NCBI GenBank assembly: GCA_030430565.1
Contig: JAUIKS010000056.1
Span: 1 to 41,197, forward strand
Length of the DNA: 41,197 bases
From: Polyangia bacterium
Lineage (GTDB): Bacteria > Myxococcota_A > Polyangia > Nannocystales > Nannocystaceae
Reading direction: 5' to 3'
The notes beneath the pieces were generated by a model that ran no database searches, was not told where the DNA came from, and saw nothing but the letters and a program-made list of their open reading frames with translations. The position numbers and the translations under genes are program-made. Positions 1 to 8,268 of this stretch are shown one piece after another; the first letter of the stretch is position 1, and every line of letters starts with the position of its first letter.

Positions 1-51
1 GCCGTTTCTGCCCGATCTCACAACACGTTAGGCAGTTTCTTCGTCGCCCGG

Positions 52-80
52 TTTTAACCCGCCGGGAGTTCGGCTAGTAT
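52..80 (+). promoter_or_regulatory. Possible sigma70-type promoter of the GlxA-like regulator
   Basis: TTTTAA at 52-57 and TAGTAT at 75-80 are separated by 17 nt. They lie about 45 nt upstream of the chosen TTG start and 35 nt upstream of its ribosome site. The -35 match is weak, so this is a suggestion only. Confidence 0.25.
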
Positions 81-126
81 TTTGCCCGCATCCGCTGTCC
101 AACGGCGGGCGCCCAGGAGGAATTCT

Positions 127-1161
127 TTGGCCGAAACAAAAAAACCATCGGCAACGGCGGAAAACCCGGAATCGACAGTGACGCAGCGCATCGCTCTCCT
201 GGTGCTGCCGGGATTCGCCATGGGATCCCTCGCCGGTGCGCTCGAGGTCTTCGACGAAGCCAACCGCATGCTGGAGGACGAACCCTACAGGATCAGGGTG
301 TGGACGCCGGACGGACGGCCCGCGCGGAGCCAGGGATGGCTCTCGGTCGCCGCCGACACGGTCATGAACACGCGCGCTGAACTCGACCTGCTCATCGTCT
401 ATTGCGAGGAGATGCCGGACGAACAGACGGTTCGCGACATTCTCCCGATCATCCGGTTCTACACCCGTCACGGCGTGGCCGTCGGCGGCGTGGCGGCGGG
501 CGCACTGCTTCTGGCCCGCGCGGGCATCCACCAGGAACAGCGCTGGGCGGTGAAGTGGACCTACAGGGACGCCTTTACCGAACTCTATCCCTACTCCCGT
601 CTGTCGCTCGGGCTTTTCGAGGTACACGATGACGGTTTCACTTGCGTCGGCGGGCACGCTTTCCCGCACGCCATCCTGAACCTGATCGAGCGGCGTTTCG
701 GCAGCGACCTCGCGACCCGGATCGCGTTTCGCCAGCAACTCGGACCGGTGCGGCGGTCCGACGACATCCAGCCGCACACCATGCATCTCGACGCCCAGCA
801 TCTGCCGTCCAAGCTGCGCCGGATGATCGCGCTCATGGCCGACAATCTGGAAGAGCCGCTCCTGCGCTCCGACATCGCCGGCGAGGTCGGCCTGTCGAGC
901 CGGCAGATGGAACGGCTTTTCGTGCGCTACCTGAAAGTGACGCCTAAACGCTATTACAACACCCTCAGGCTGGAACGTGCCCGGAACCTGCTTCGCCAGA
1001 CGGACATGAGCCTCGCCGAGATCGCGGTGGCCTGCGGTTTCGAGACCCCTACGGGTTTCTCGAAGACCTACCGGAAGATTTTCGGTTGCCAGCCGCGCCA
1101 GGACCGCAAGGCGGCGAAGCTGGACGACAGCACTGCGCCGCTCGCGGGCGGCGACCGGTAG
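127..1161 (+). CDS. GlxA family transcriptional regulator (DJ-1/PfpI-like domain plus AraC HTH)
   Basis: Predicted 344-aa cytoplasmic transcription factor. The first ~190 residues form a DJ-1/PfpI (class I amidotransferase-like) domain, with LLVLPGFAMGSLAGALEVFD near its start. The last ~100 residues are an AraC/HTH_18 domain containing two helix-turn-helix units (EVGLSSRQMERLF and IAVACGFETPTGFSKTYRK). The nucleophile elbow reads GGVAAGALLLA, with Ala where enzymes of the superfamily have Cys, as expected for a sensor rather than an enzyme. The start is TTG at 127 because a perfect AGGAGG lies at 115-120, six nt upstream; an in-frame ATG at 82 has no such site. Related regulators control carnitine, betaine and other quaternary-amine catabolism, but no target operon is visible here. 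It converges on the next gene with a 19-nt gap. Confidence 0.9.
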   Translation: MAETKKPSATAENPESTVTQRIALLVLPGFAMGSLAGALEVFDEANRMLEDEPYRIRVWTPDGRPARSQGWLSVAADTVMNTRAELDLLIVYCEEMPDEQTVRDILPIIRFYTRHGVAVGGVAAGALLLARAGIHQEQRWAVKWTYRDAFTELYPYSRLSLGLFEVHDDGFTCVGGHAFPHAILNLIERRFGSDLATRIAFRQQLGPVRRSDDIQPHTMHLDAQHLPSKLRRMIALMADNLEEPLLRSDIAGEVGLSSRQMERLFVRYLKVTPKRYYNTLRLERARNLLRQTDMSLAEIAVACGFETPTGFSKTYRKIFGCQPRQDRKAAKLDDSTAPLAGGDR

Positions 1162-1180
1162 TCCCGAGGCGCCAAACCCC

Positions 1181-1846
1181 CTACCTGCCTTCGGCGCTGC
1201 AGCAGCCCGACCACGCATTCTCCATGTCGAAGCCGTCGTGGAACATGAACTCGTAGCCGTAATTGCGGTCGGACATGCCGTCGGAACAGCGGCCGGTATA
1301 CCTCGCCGTGGCGACGGCCGGACGGCCGCCATCGTCGCGGCGCATGTAGATCACGTGGTCGGACAGGGAACCGCGCGCCTTGATCCACCGCGACACGGAG
1401 TATCGCGTGACCCGGGTCCCAGCGGACCCGTTGGGATCCTCGAAACGGGCGCGGCCACGGCGGATCGTCATCGACCAGAACGGCTCGGTTCCGCCGCAGG
1501 ACAGTTTTACGATCTGTCCGTCCACCGGAGGGGGATTCGTGCCACCCGGCACAGCCTCCGCGAGAAAGCGTGAATTGACCCAGCCGCGGACACCCTCGTA
1601 CTCGATTTCGAGCCAGACAGACCCGCCGGTGTCGACCGCGTTTCCGGTGCCGCGAATGTTCACCCCGTCCGCCGGTATGCGGCCGACGACCGGGACGGAC
1701 GACACGGATCCGGACCTGGGTGCGTAGGCGCGCATGTTGAGCGTGTCGTCCATCGCAACGCCAGTCACGCTGTAACTCTGCTGCGACTGCGCGGCGACAG
1801 GCAGCAGGAAGAGGATCAGGGCGGACAACAGCAGGCTGCGAAACAT
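1181..1846 (-). CDS. Exported SH3-domain protein with COG3650-like C-terminus
   Basis: A 221-aa protein with a clear Sec signal peptide (MFRSLLLSALILFLLPVAAQSQ, cleavage near residue 21). Residues about 25-95 are a bacterial SH3 domain (LNMRAYAPRSGSVSSVPVV, then W-x-E-I-E-Y-x-G-V-x-GWVNSRFL). Residues 110-221 resemble COG3650-type domains: a CGGTEPFWSM motif followed by a beta-rich segment with paired Cys (SGCCS) near the end. It probably acts in the periplasm; bacterial SH3 domains often bind cell wall or other proteins, but no ligand can be read from the sequence. GGAGGA lies six nt before the ATG. It sits 36 nt downstream of the aminotransferase gene on the same strand and may be cotranscribed with it. 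Confidence 0.8.
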   Translation of the reverse strand: MFRSLLLSALILFLLPVAAQSQQSYSVTGVAMDDTLNMRAYAPRSGSVSSVPVVGRIPADGVNIRGTGNAVDTGGSVWLEIEYEGVRGWVNSRFLAEAVPGGTNPPPVDGQIVKLSCGGTEPFWSMTIRRGRARFEDPNGSAGTRVTRYSVSRWIKARGSLSDHVIYMRRDDGGRPAVATARYTGRCSDGMSDRNYGYEFMFHDGFDMENAWSGCCSAEGR

Positions 1847-1882
1847 GTGAACTCCTCCCGCGTCCCGCTGCCGGTCATCGCG

Positions 1883-3136
1883 TCAGGCGACACTCGCGGC
1901 GACAGCGGACACCGTTTCATCGACTTCGGAGGCCGTATTGTAATGCGCAAGTCCGATGCGGACGACCCCGCCCTTGTCTTCGAGACCGAGTTTCCTGACG
2001 GTCTCGAGCGCGTAGTTGTGGCCATCCCAGACAAAAATATTGTCCTTCGCAAGCGCGCCGGCGATCTTCTTGGGCGCATGTCCCTCGACGGTGATGGAAA
2101 CCGTTGGAACCCGCCATGCCATGCGATTGGGATTGGTGACGCCGTGGACCCGCAGGCCCGGGATGCCGGCAAGCTTCTCGATCAGTCGCGAGGCCAGGCC
2201 GGTTTCGTGTTCGTGCGACAGCCGGAATCCTTCCGCCACCGCCTCGCGCCTCGTGGCGCCTTCCCCGACACCGCCCATGGCGGTCCCGATCCAGGCGAAG
2301 TGCTCCACCGCGCCCAGCGTGCCCGCGAGACCCTCGTGGCTCAGCGTCCCGGTCTCGAACTTGCCGGGCGAGCGCGGCGAGGCGGGACGGACCTTGTAGG
2401 GAAAGAGATCTTCTAAGATGTCTTCCCTGCCCCACAGGACGCCCTGATGAGGTCCGTAGAACTTGTAGGGCGAGCAGACCAGGAAGTCGCACCCCACCTC
2501 GCGCACGTCTATGAGGCCGTGCGGTGCGAACTGGACCGCATCGACATAGGTCAGGGCGCCGGCGTCGCGGGCCATGGCGACAAGCGCCTTCACGTCGTTC
2601 AGGGTCCCGGTAAGGTTGCTGGCATAGTTGAGGGCCACGACCCTGGTCCGCTCACTCAACAGGTCCGCGAACCGGCTGGTGTCGAATTCGTAGGTTTCCG
2701 GGTCGAAGTCGTACCACCGCACCGTCAGGCCGAGATCTTCGGCCAGCAGAAGCCACGGCGAGATATTGCCGTCATGGTCCATGCGGGTGACGATGATTTC
2801 GTCTCCCGGTTCGAGGCGGCGGCCGATCGACCGCGAGATGTGAAATGTCAGCGTCGTCATGTTCTGCCCGAAGACGATCTCCTCGGGACCGCTGGCATTG
2901 ACGAAGTCCGCCATCGCGGCGTGTGCGGCGTCGACGAGTTCCTCCGCGGCGACAGTGGTCGGAAAATAGCCGCCGAGATTTGCGTTGGTGCGGACCAGGC
3001 AATCGGTCATCCGGTCGATCACGCGCTGCGGGACCTGGGTCCCCGCAGGATTGTCCAGATAAATGCGCCGCCTGCCCTCGTCCAGCACGGAAAGCGCCGG
3101 AAATTCCGCTCTGACCCGTTCGACATCAAACCCCAT
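1883..3136 (-). CDS. Cysteine desulfurase-like protein (class V aminotransferase)
   Basis: A 417-aa PLP enzyme of the SufS/selenocysteine-lyase fold, closest in style to the cysteine desulfurase-like subfamily TIGR01976. Visible elements are the N-terminal IYLDNPAGTQVP substrate loop, Asp200 and His206 (TYVDAVQFAPHG) that contact PLP, and the Schiff-base lysine Lys225 in CSPYKFYGPH. The middle carries FETGTLSHEG. I do not see the flexible-loop Cys of housekeeping SufS or IscS in its usual place, so activity on cysteine is uncertain and another beta-elimination or transamination substrate is possible. GGAGGC lies eight nt before the ATG. It is divergent from the gene at 3283 across 146 nt and is followed by the SH3 gene on the same strand. 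No Fe-S assembly genes are adjacent. Confidence 0.88.
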   Translation of the reverse strand: MGFDVERVRAEFPALSVLDEGRRRIYLDNPAGTQVPQRVIDRMTDCLVRTNANLGGYFPTTVAAEELVDAAHAAMADFVNASGPEEIVFGQNMTTLTFHISRSIGRRLEPGDEIIVTRMDHDGNISPWLLLAEDLGLTVRWYDFDPETYEFDTSRFADLLSERTRVVALNYASNLTGTLNDVKALVAMARDAGALTYVDAVQFAPHGLIDVREVGCDFLVCSPYKFYGPHQGVLWGREDILEDLFPYKVRPASPRSPGKFETGTLSHEGLAGTLGAVEHFAWIGTAMGGVGEGATRREAVAEGFRLSHEHETGLASRLIEKLAGIPGLRVHGVTNPNRMAWRVPTVSITVEGHAPKKIAGALAKDNIFVWDGHNYALETVRKLGLEDKGGVVRIGLAHYNTASEVDETVSAVAASVA

Positions 3137-3282
3137 CGGCGGTTGCCTCCTCGTTGTTCGGTATGGAAACGAATAGGGTCAGCGCCCCCGTCTGTACAGA
3201 ATTTTAACCCTGTTCGCCGACAAAGGACGTCTGGTCCCGGTCAGGCGGCCCTCCGCTGCCCACCGCCAAAGGGGAAAACGTC

Positions 3283-4494
3283 TTGTCGGCCTTTCGAAGA
3301 TTCATGTTCGCGACCGCGTTCCTGCTCGCGGGGCAGGCCCTTGGCGCGAGCCTCGAGGCGCCCACCCGCTACGATGCGGTGCAACTGCTCGGCCAGAAGG
3401 CGCATGGCGTGAACTATCGCGTCACCAGCCCGGTGACCGGCGACGGTTTCCTGCGCAACTACTACCTTGAAACCGCCTACGGCAACTTCTCCGTTCGTGG
3501 CGACCGGCTGCTCCACATCCGCATCCGCGAACTCCAAGCGCTCGCCGCCCTGAAGCAGCACAACGGACTGGAAACATTCGGCAATGGCTTCGCGCGCGCC
3601 GTTTCCGCCCCCTTCGAATTCGTCGGCGGCATGCTCACCCGTCCGGGCGAGACACTCGACGAGACGGCAAACGGCGTCGGCGAATGGTTCGACCAGATCG
3701 AGTCCGGCATGGCGCACCCGGACAGCAACCCGGACGGGACGATCGCCAGCGCGCTCGGCGTCAGCAAGGTGAAGAGGACGCTCGCCTACGGGCTGGGCGT
3801 CGACCCCTACACGGACTTCCCGCCGCTGGCGGGACGTCTCACCGACCTCGCCCAGGCCGGGGCCGCCGGCGAGATCACCGTGGCGGCCGCCCTGACCCAG
3901 GTTCCCGGCACGGCAGGCCTCGCAGCCTCGGGCGTCTCGACGGCAGGCAACGTGCGCGCCCTGGTCCGCGACAAGACCGCGGCGCAGCTCTTCGAGATGA
4001 ACCGCAACGAGCTGTCGCGGCTTGGCATCAGCAAGAAAACCATCTCGCAGTTCCAGAAGAACCGGCTCTTCACGCCGCAGGACCAGACCGTCATCGCGAC
4101 GGTTCTGAAGCAACTCGGTGGCGTGGCGAACCTCGACCGTTTCCTGGCCCGGGTCGCCCAGGCCCCGAACAGATCCGTCGCGGTCTTCCAGATCTCGCGC
4201 ATCGAGCATATCGCCGCCTATCACCGGCGCGTGCAGCCTCTGCGGTCCTTCGTCATGGTCAAGGGCTTCCCGTTCAACCGGGCGCGCGACGGACGCATCA
4301 TCGGCATTTTCCCGCTCGACGAACTCGCGTGGACGAACACCACCGCGCAACTCGTGCGTTCGGTCACCGAAGACCTGCGCCGCGTGGGCGGGTTCGCGGG
4401 CGCCGAATTCAGGATCTCCGGGAGCATGACCCCGGCCGCCGCCCGCAACCTGGAAATCTACGGCTGGACCCCGGTCCAGCATACCCTGCCCTGA
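3283..4494 (+). CDS. Exported protein of unknown function
   Basis: A 403-aa protein that I do not recognise. It has a signal peptide (FRRFMFATAFLLAGQALGAS, cleavage near residue 22) and no later membrane helix, so a periplasmic location is likely. The middle (residues ~110-235) is rich in Gly and Ala and recalls polytopic-toxin or colicin-like helical regions only superficially. The C-terminal part holds a short motif rich in Asn and Gln followed by a mixed alpha/beta segment ending in GWTPVQHTLP. The start is TTG at 3283 with a purine-rich AAAGGGG about nine nt upstream; ATG at 3304 is an alternative that would still leave a shortened signal peptide. It is convergent with the small gene at 4510. 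Codon use matches the other genes of the first 5.7 kb. Confidence 0.75.
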   Translation: MSAFRRFMFATAFLLAGQALGASLEAPTRYDAVQLLGQKAHGVNYRVTSPVTGDGFLRNYYLETAYGNFSVRGDRLLHIRIRELQALAALKQHNGLETFGNGFARAVSAPFEFVGGMLTRPGETLDETANGVGEWFDQIESGMAHPDSNPDGTIASALGVSKVKRTLAYGLGVDPYTDFPPLAGRLTDLAQAGAAGEITVAAALTQVPGTAGLAASGVSTAGNVRALVRDKTAAQLFEMNRNELSRLGISKKTISQFQKNRLFTPQDQTVIATVLKQLGGVANLDRFLARVAQAPNRSVAVFQISRIEHIAAYHRRVQPLRSFVMVKGFPFNRARDGRIIGIFPLDELAWTNTTAQLVRSVTEDLRRVGGFAGAEFRISGSMTPAAARNLEIYGWTPVQHTLP

Positions 4495-4509
4495 TCCGAA
4501 CCGGCGCGG

Positions 4510-4854
4510 CTAGCGGGCGCACTGCATCAGGTCGACGCGCTCGACATGTATGCAGGTGGAAACCTGCCGCCTGAGCTGTTCGGCGACGAGGTCCGTGCCC
4601 TCGAACTGGATCTCGATCTTCATCCAGGCGTCCCCCATGGCGTCGAAGGCACTGCCGGCACGCACCGAAAGCGGCGTGACGTCAAGCTTCTGCAGCGGGT
4701 TGAGCACGCGCATCAGCGTGTCGCTTGCCGCGGCGGCGAATACCTCGACGGCATAGACACGCGCGGCCGCCCTGGCCGGCGGCTCTGCGCGGGGGGTGGT
4801 TTCGAAAGGGAATTGTGACTGGGGTGCGGCTTCAACCGCGTAGTGCGCACTCAT
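4510..4854 (-). CDS. Small ACT-like protein of unknown function
   Basis: A 114-aa protein. Residues ~28-105 (VYAVEVFAAAASDTLMRVLN onward, then KIEIQFEGTDLVAEQLRRQV) follow the beta-alpha-beta-beta-alpha-beta pattern and length of an ACT domain. The spacing recalls the small subunits of acetolactate synthase (IlvM-like), but no partner enzyme gene is nearby. The start chosen is the internal ATG at 4854 (MSAHYAVE) because AGGTG lies just upstream. A longer reading from 4899 would add 15 hydrophobic residues and cannot be excluded. The C-terminus ends with a Cys (DLMQCAR). The fold is inferred from pattern only. Confidence 0.6.
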   Translation of the reverse strand: MSAHYAVEAAPQSQFPFETTPRAEPPARAAARVYAVEVFAAAASDTLMRVLNPLQKLDVTPLSVRAGSAFDAMGDAWMKIEIQFEGTDLVAEQLRRQVSTCIHVERVDLMQCAR

Positions 4855-5096
4855 GGCACCTGATCTCCGACTGACGATTAAGACGAGCAAGACGTACATC
4901 CCGGTCTCCGAGGAGAACCGGGCTGATAATCCGCTCGATCGCTAGTCGAGATATGTGCCGATGCACTGACATGCCGCGGAAGATATGCCCGCGAGCGCGC
5001 GATGTAAAGCGCTGCATTTCAAGAACCTGCAAGCCGCCGGGCGATATCCCTGTATGATCGGTCACAGGCAAATCGCTTTTTGAGGGGAGAGACGAC

Positions 5097-5729
5097 ATGC
5101 CCGACCTGCGCACCATCGCAACGCCTGAACAGATGCGTGATCCTGATTTCACGCCCCCGCTCGCCAGGGCGATTCCGCTGGGCATACAGCACGTTCTGGC
5201 GATGTTCGTTTCGAATGTCACGCCGGCGATCATCGTCGCGGGCGCGGCCGGTTTCGGCTTCGGGTCGCAGTCGCCGGATTTTCCCGAACTTCTCTACATG
5301 ATCCAGATGTCCATGCTCTTCGCCGGTGTGGCGACGCTCCTGCAGACGATCGGCGCGGGCCCGGTCGGGGCCAGGCTTCCCGTCGTGCAGGGCACGAGCT
5401 TCGCGTTCATTCCCATCATGATCCCTCTCGTGGCCGGGAAAGGCGTCGACGGTCTTGCGGCGCTTTTTGGCGGCGTCGTCCTGGGCGGACTTTTCCACGC
5501 CTGTCTGGGCATGTTCATCGGACGCATCCGTTTCGCCCTGCCGCCGCTGGTGACAGGCCTGGTCGTCACGATGATCGGGCTGGCCCTTGTCCGGGTCGGC
5601 ATCGACTATGCCGCCGGTGGCGTTCCGGCGCGGGTCAACGGCCTGCCCGAGTACGGGAGCCTGCTGAACTGGAGCGCGGCCCTTGTCGTCATAGCGGTCA
5701 CGCTCGGCTTCAAGTTCTTCACCCGCGCC
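5097..5729 (+). CDS. NCS2 family permease (uracil/xanthine type), N-terminal half only
   Basis: The first 211 residues of a nucleobase:cation symporter-2 protein (UraA/SLC23 family), which normally runs 430-480 residues. LARAIPLGIQHVLAMFVSNV is the family's N-terminal signature. It is followed by several membrane helices and the conserved PVVQGTSFAFIP stretch that forms part of the substrate site in this family. The sequence ends at LGFKFFTRA, where homologues continue with a glycine and the next transmembrane segments. Here it passes without a stop into an unrelated cupin. ATG at 5097 is preceded by a strong GAGGGGAG. The truncated protein would lack half of the core and gate domains and could not transport. 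It is best read as a full gene cut by an assembly join. Confidence 0.85.
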
Positions 5730-5735
5730 ATGACT
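5718..5735. other. Probable chimeric join between two genomes
   Basis: Within these bases a permease of alphaproteobacterial style changes into a myxobacterial-style cupin with no intervening stop, linker or ribosome site. Upstream genes use a more moderate GC content; downstream genes are strongly GC-biased at third positions. No inverted repeat, target duplication or integrase is seen here, which argues against a normal insertion. Confidence 0.65.
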
Positions 5736-6038
5736 CGAGACGCCGCGCCACCGGAGCAGCCAGCGCTGCCGGCGGACTGCGAGGTCTACCGGCGCACTCG
5801 GAGCTTCACCGAGACCAGTGTCCCGCGCGGGCTGCTGCGTGAGCACAGCACCGCAGCCGGGGTCTGGGGGCGGATCGTGGTCGAGCGCGGCGCGCTGCGC
5901 TACCGCGTCGGCGGGCTGCAGTTCACCCTGGCCCCGGGGACACCCGGGATCATCGCGCCCGAGGTTTTGCACGAGGTCGAGCCGGTCGGCGAGGTCACGT
6001 TTCACGTCGAGTTTCTGCGCCGCGCGCCGGTCGGCTGA
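5730..6038 (+). CDS. DUF1971 (YeaR/TehB-like) cupin protein
   Basis: A 102-aa single-domain protein. ALPADCEVYRRTRSFTET followed by PRGLLREHSTAAGVWG and the closing PEVLHEVEPVGEVTFHVEF match the DUF1971 family, small cupins related to E. coli YeaR and to the N-terminal domain of some TehB proteins. Their chemistry is not firmly established. The domain appears complete. ATG at 5730 is the first possible start after the permease residues but has no ribosome-binding site, which fits a join placed just upstream; the native 5' end may be missing. The gene ends 70 nt before the next small gene. Confidence 0.7.
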   Translation: MTRDAAPPEQPALPADCEVYRRTRSFTETSVPRGLLREHSTAAGVWGRIVVERGALRYRVGGLQFTLAPGTPGIIAPEVLHEVEPVGEVTFHVEFLRRAPVG

Positions 6039-6108
6039 GCGCGACGCGGCCGTCGAGCTCGCGCGACGCGGCCGTCGACCGCGCGCCGCGGGCTGCTATC
6101 ATGGGCGC

Positions 6109-6405
6109 GTGTCCTTCGCCCCCGTCCCGTCGCCCTGCGCCGACGGAAGCTGCCTGATCAGTCATGTAGATCTGGACGACCGCGTCGGCCTCACGCCCGC
6201 GCAGCGCGAGCGCCTGCGCGCGGCCGTCGCCGCGCAGGGGATGCTCGTCGACGTGGTGCGCTGGATCGCCGAGCTGACGCCGCCCGGCGAGCTCGTCGAC
6301 GTCGTGCAGCAGGACGAGTACACCCTCGACGTGATCGTCCGCGTGACCCTGCCGGAGCAGGGCGGCCCTGGGCGCGCGGTGCACCTGGTCTACGACACGA
6401 CCTGA
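6109..6405 (+). CDS. Small protein of unknown function
   Basis: A 98-aa protein that I do not recognise. The start is GTG at 6109; the upstream reading in this frame overlaps the cupin gene antisense to codon bias and was rejected. The product is acidic and probably soluble (LTPAQRERLRAAVAAQGMLV, then YTLDVIVRVTLPEQG). No signal peptide or membrane segment is visible. The frame stays open after the TGA for another 54 codons up to TAA at 6568, which may be chance in such GC-rich DNA or a separate small gene beginning near GTG 6430. Confidence 0.5.
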   Translation: MSFAPVPSPCADGSCLISHVDLDDRVGLTPAQRERLRAAVAAQGMLVDVVRWIAELTPPGELVDVVQQDEYTLDVIVRVTLPEQGGPGRAVHLVYDTT

Positions 6406-6617
6406 CTGGGCGGCGTCACGGCGGTCGCCGTGTGGGACCACGCCCCAAGCGCGGACGCGCTGCTCGATGTCCGCGTCGCCCGTGGCTGGCGGCCGCGCGC
6501 GACCGCGTTGCGCGACGGGCCGAAGATCCTCGGGCACGCGGCCGCGCGCTTCGCCGCCGAGAGCCTGTAAATCCGCGAAAACTTCGTGGTGAGGGCCGTC
6601 CCGAGTAGGCTCGCTGT

Positions 6618-7346
6618 GTGTTGGTGTTGGGCAGCCCCGCGTCCGTCGAGCCCGCGGCCCACGAGACCGTCGGCGTCGCCGACTCGGCGGTCGGTCCGAG
6701 CGCCGAGCTCGGCGGCTGGAGCGGCGCGACCGTGGCCGCGCTCTTGGTGCTCGGCTTCGTGCTGGTCTGGACGTTTATCGCGGGCCTGCGCTTCGCCGCC
6801 TGGCGGGGCGAGCGGCACGCGGCGCGCAGCCGGAGGGTCGGGGAGCGGGGTGAACGTCGCGCGCTGCGGCTGCTTCGACGCGCCGGCTACCGCGTGCTCG
6901 AGGAGCAGCCGACCGGCGTCACGCGGGCCGTGGTCGACGGCGAGCTGCGCGGCTTCCCGGTGCGCGCCGACGCGCTCGTCCGCAAACGGCGGCGCGTCTA
7001 CGTCGCCGAGTTTAAAGGGGCCGAGAAGACCGCGCGCGTCGAGAACCGCTTCACCCGCCGGCAGCTCCTGGAGTACTCGCTCGCGTTCGAGGCCGACGGC
7101 GTGCTGCTGGTCGACGCCGCCCGCGGGCGCATCGTCCCGGTCCGCTTCCTCGGGCCCGGCGCGCTCTCGGAGGAATTCGAGGACGAGCTCGCGGGCGAAT
7201 ACATCGGGGCAGACGAGTCCGAAGAGCCATACGAAGAATTCGCGGGCGATGACGACGCCGAAAACGACGAGGTCGACGACGAGGTCGACGACGACGACGA
7301 CGATGACGCCGACTGGCGACGCCGACCGAGGCGCGCGCGGGCTTGA
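6618..7346 (+). CDS. Membrane-anchored RecB/Cas4-like PD-(D/E)XK nuclease with acidic tail
   Basis: A 242-aa protein I predict to be a nuclease. One membrane helix spans residues ~37-60 (GATVAALLVLGFVLVWTFIAG) and is followed by an arginine-rich, cytoplasmic-side stretch. Residues 74-175 carry the motifs of the RecB branch of PD-(D/E)XK enzymes: Glu79 in GERGERRAL, Asp118 in VRADALV, the E-x-K pair Glu131/Lys133 in VAEFKG, and a QxxxY box at Gln149-Tyr153 (RRQLLEYSLAF). Residues ~185-232 are a long Asp/Glu tail, then a basic end. In the family these residues bind metal and DNA. The membrane anchor and acidic tail are unusual. The start is GTG at 6618; no strong ribosome site is present. Neighbours (small unknown, XRE-cupin regulator) do not reveal a pathway. 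Confidence 0.7.
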   Translation: MLVLGSPASVEPAAHETVGVADSAVGPSAELGGWSGATVAALLVLGFVLVWTFIAGLRFAAWRGERHAARSRRVGERGERRALRLLRRAGYRVLEEQPTGVTRAVVDGELRGFPVRADALVRKRRRVYVAEFKGAEKTARVENRFTRRQLLEYSLAFEADGVLLVDAARGRIVPVRFLGPGALSEEFEDELAGEYIGADESEEPYEEFAGDDDAENDEVDDEVDDDDDDDADWRRRPRRARA

Positions 7347-7469
7347 GGGCGCTCCTCGTCACGCGGCGCGTGTTCATCGCTACGGGCCGTTCGACTCGGC
7401 AGCGTGGGCGGCCCTGGATAGCTCTTCGACACGGTTGATATTTTATGGTCAGCGCGTCACGCTCTGGAC

Positions 7470-8033
7470 ATGTCGGAGCGAGCCGCCGCGCACCTGGGCG
7501 AAAACGTCCGTCAGCTGCGAGAGAGCCGGGGGCTGACGCAGCAGCAGATCGCTACGATCGCCGGGGTCCCGCGCCCGACCTGGGCCAACCTCGAGTCCGG
7601 GCTCGCCAACCCGACGCTCGCGGTCTTGATCCGGGTTGCGAACGCGCTTCAGGTCCGCCTCGAGGAGCTGATCAGCCCGCCGCGCACGGGCGCGCAGCAC
7701 TACCCGGTGGCGACGCTGCCGACGCGTCGCCGCGGCAAGGTGGAGGTCCGTAAGCTGCTGCCCGACCCGATCCCGGGGCTCGAGCTCGAGCGCCTCGAGC
7801 TCAAGCCCGGCGCGAGCATGACCGGGATCCCGCACACGCCCGGGACGCGCGAGTACCTGACCTGTGAGCGCGGCGCGATCGAGCTCTCGGTCACGGGTCG
7901 CTCGTGGGCGCTCGAGCCCGGCGATGTCGTGGTGTTCCGCGGCGACCAGCGCCACGGGTATCGCAACCCCGGGCGCACCACTGCGGTCGCGTACAGCGTG
8001 ATCTCCTTCGCCCCGGTCGCCGGCGATCCATAG
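7470..8033 (+). CDS. XRE-family regulator with C-terminal cupin sensor
   Basis: A 187-aa protein of a widespread two-domain type. Residues ~8-65 are a HTH_3/XRE domain (NVRQLRESRGLTQQQIATIA, then NLESGLANPTLAVLIRVANAL). Residues ~105-180 are a small cupin_2 barrel (EYLTCERGAIELSV, then LEPGDVVVFRGDQRHGYRNPG). In this family the cupin binds a small ligand and the N-terminal domain binds an operator. The ATG at 7470 lies in GGACATGTC, and an AT-rich stretch about 25-35 nt upstream is the likely promoter area. It follows the nuclease gene by 123 nt on the same strand. No own operator was recognised. Confidence 0.88.
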   Translation: MSERAAAHLGENVRQLRESRGLTQQQIATIAGVPRPTWANLESGLANPTLAVLIRVANALQVRLEELISPPRTGAQHYPVATLPTRRRGKVEVRKLLPDPIPGLELERLELKPGASMTGIPHTPGTREYLTCERGAIELSVTGRSWALEPGDVVVFRGDQRHGYRNPGRTTAVAYSVISFAPVAGDP

Positions 8034-8268
8034 GCGGGATGGGTCAATCACGCTGCGGAATCGACAGACGCGCGATTTCGTCACGTGGGGTCCACAGACA
8101 GCATCGCCGGGGCCTGCGCGCCCCCGTTGCGTTCTGCTGGCGCTTCGTCGATGCTTTCGCCCGAGCGCGCGTCGGGATCACGCGACGTTTACACGACATT
8201 GCATTTCCCGCGCCTGATTTGAGTCGAATGGGGTCCAGTCAACCACTCGACTATCACTCGAGGAGATC

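Noticed and set aside
7465..7475. GGACATGTC at the XRE gene start and a related string near 37,098 as members of a regulator-site family.
   Set aside because: Both are short, lie at a start codon or within a coding sequence, and can be chance; only the 15-mer pair and the 22-nt palindrome are kept.
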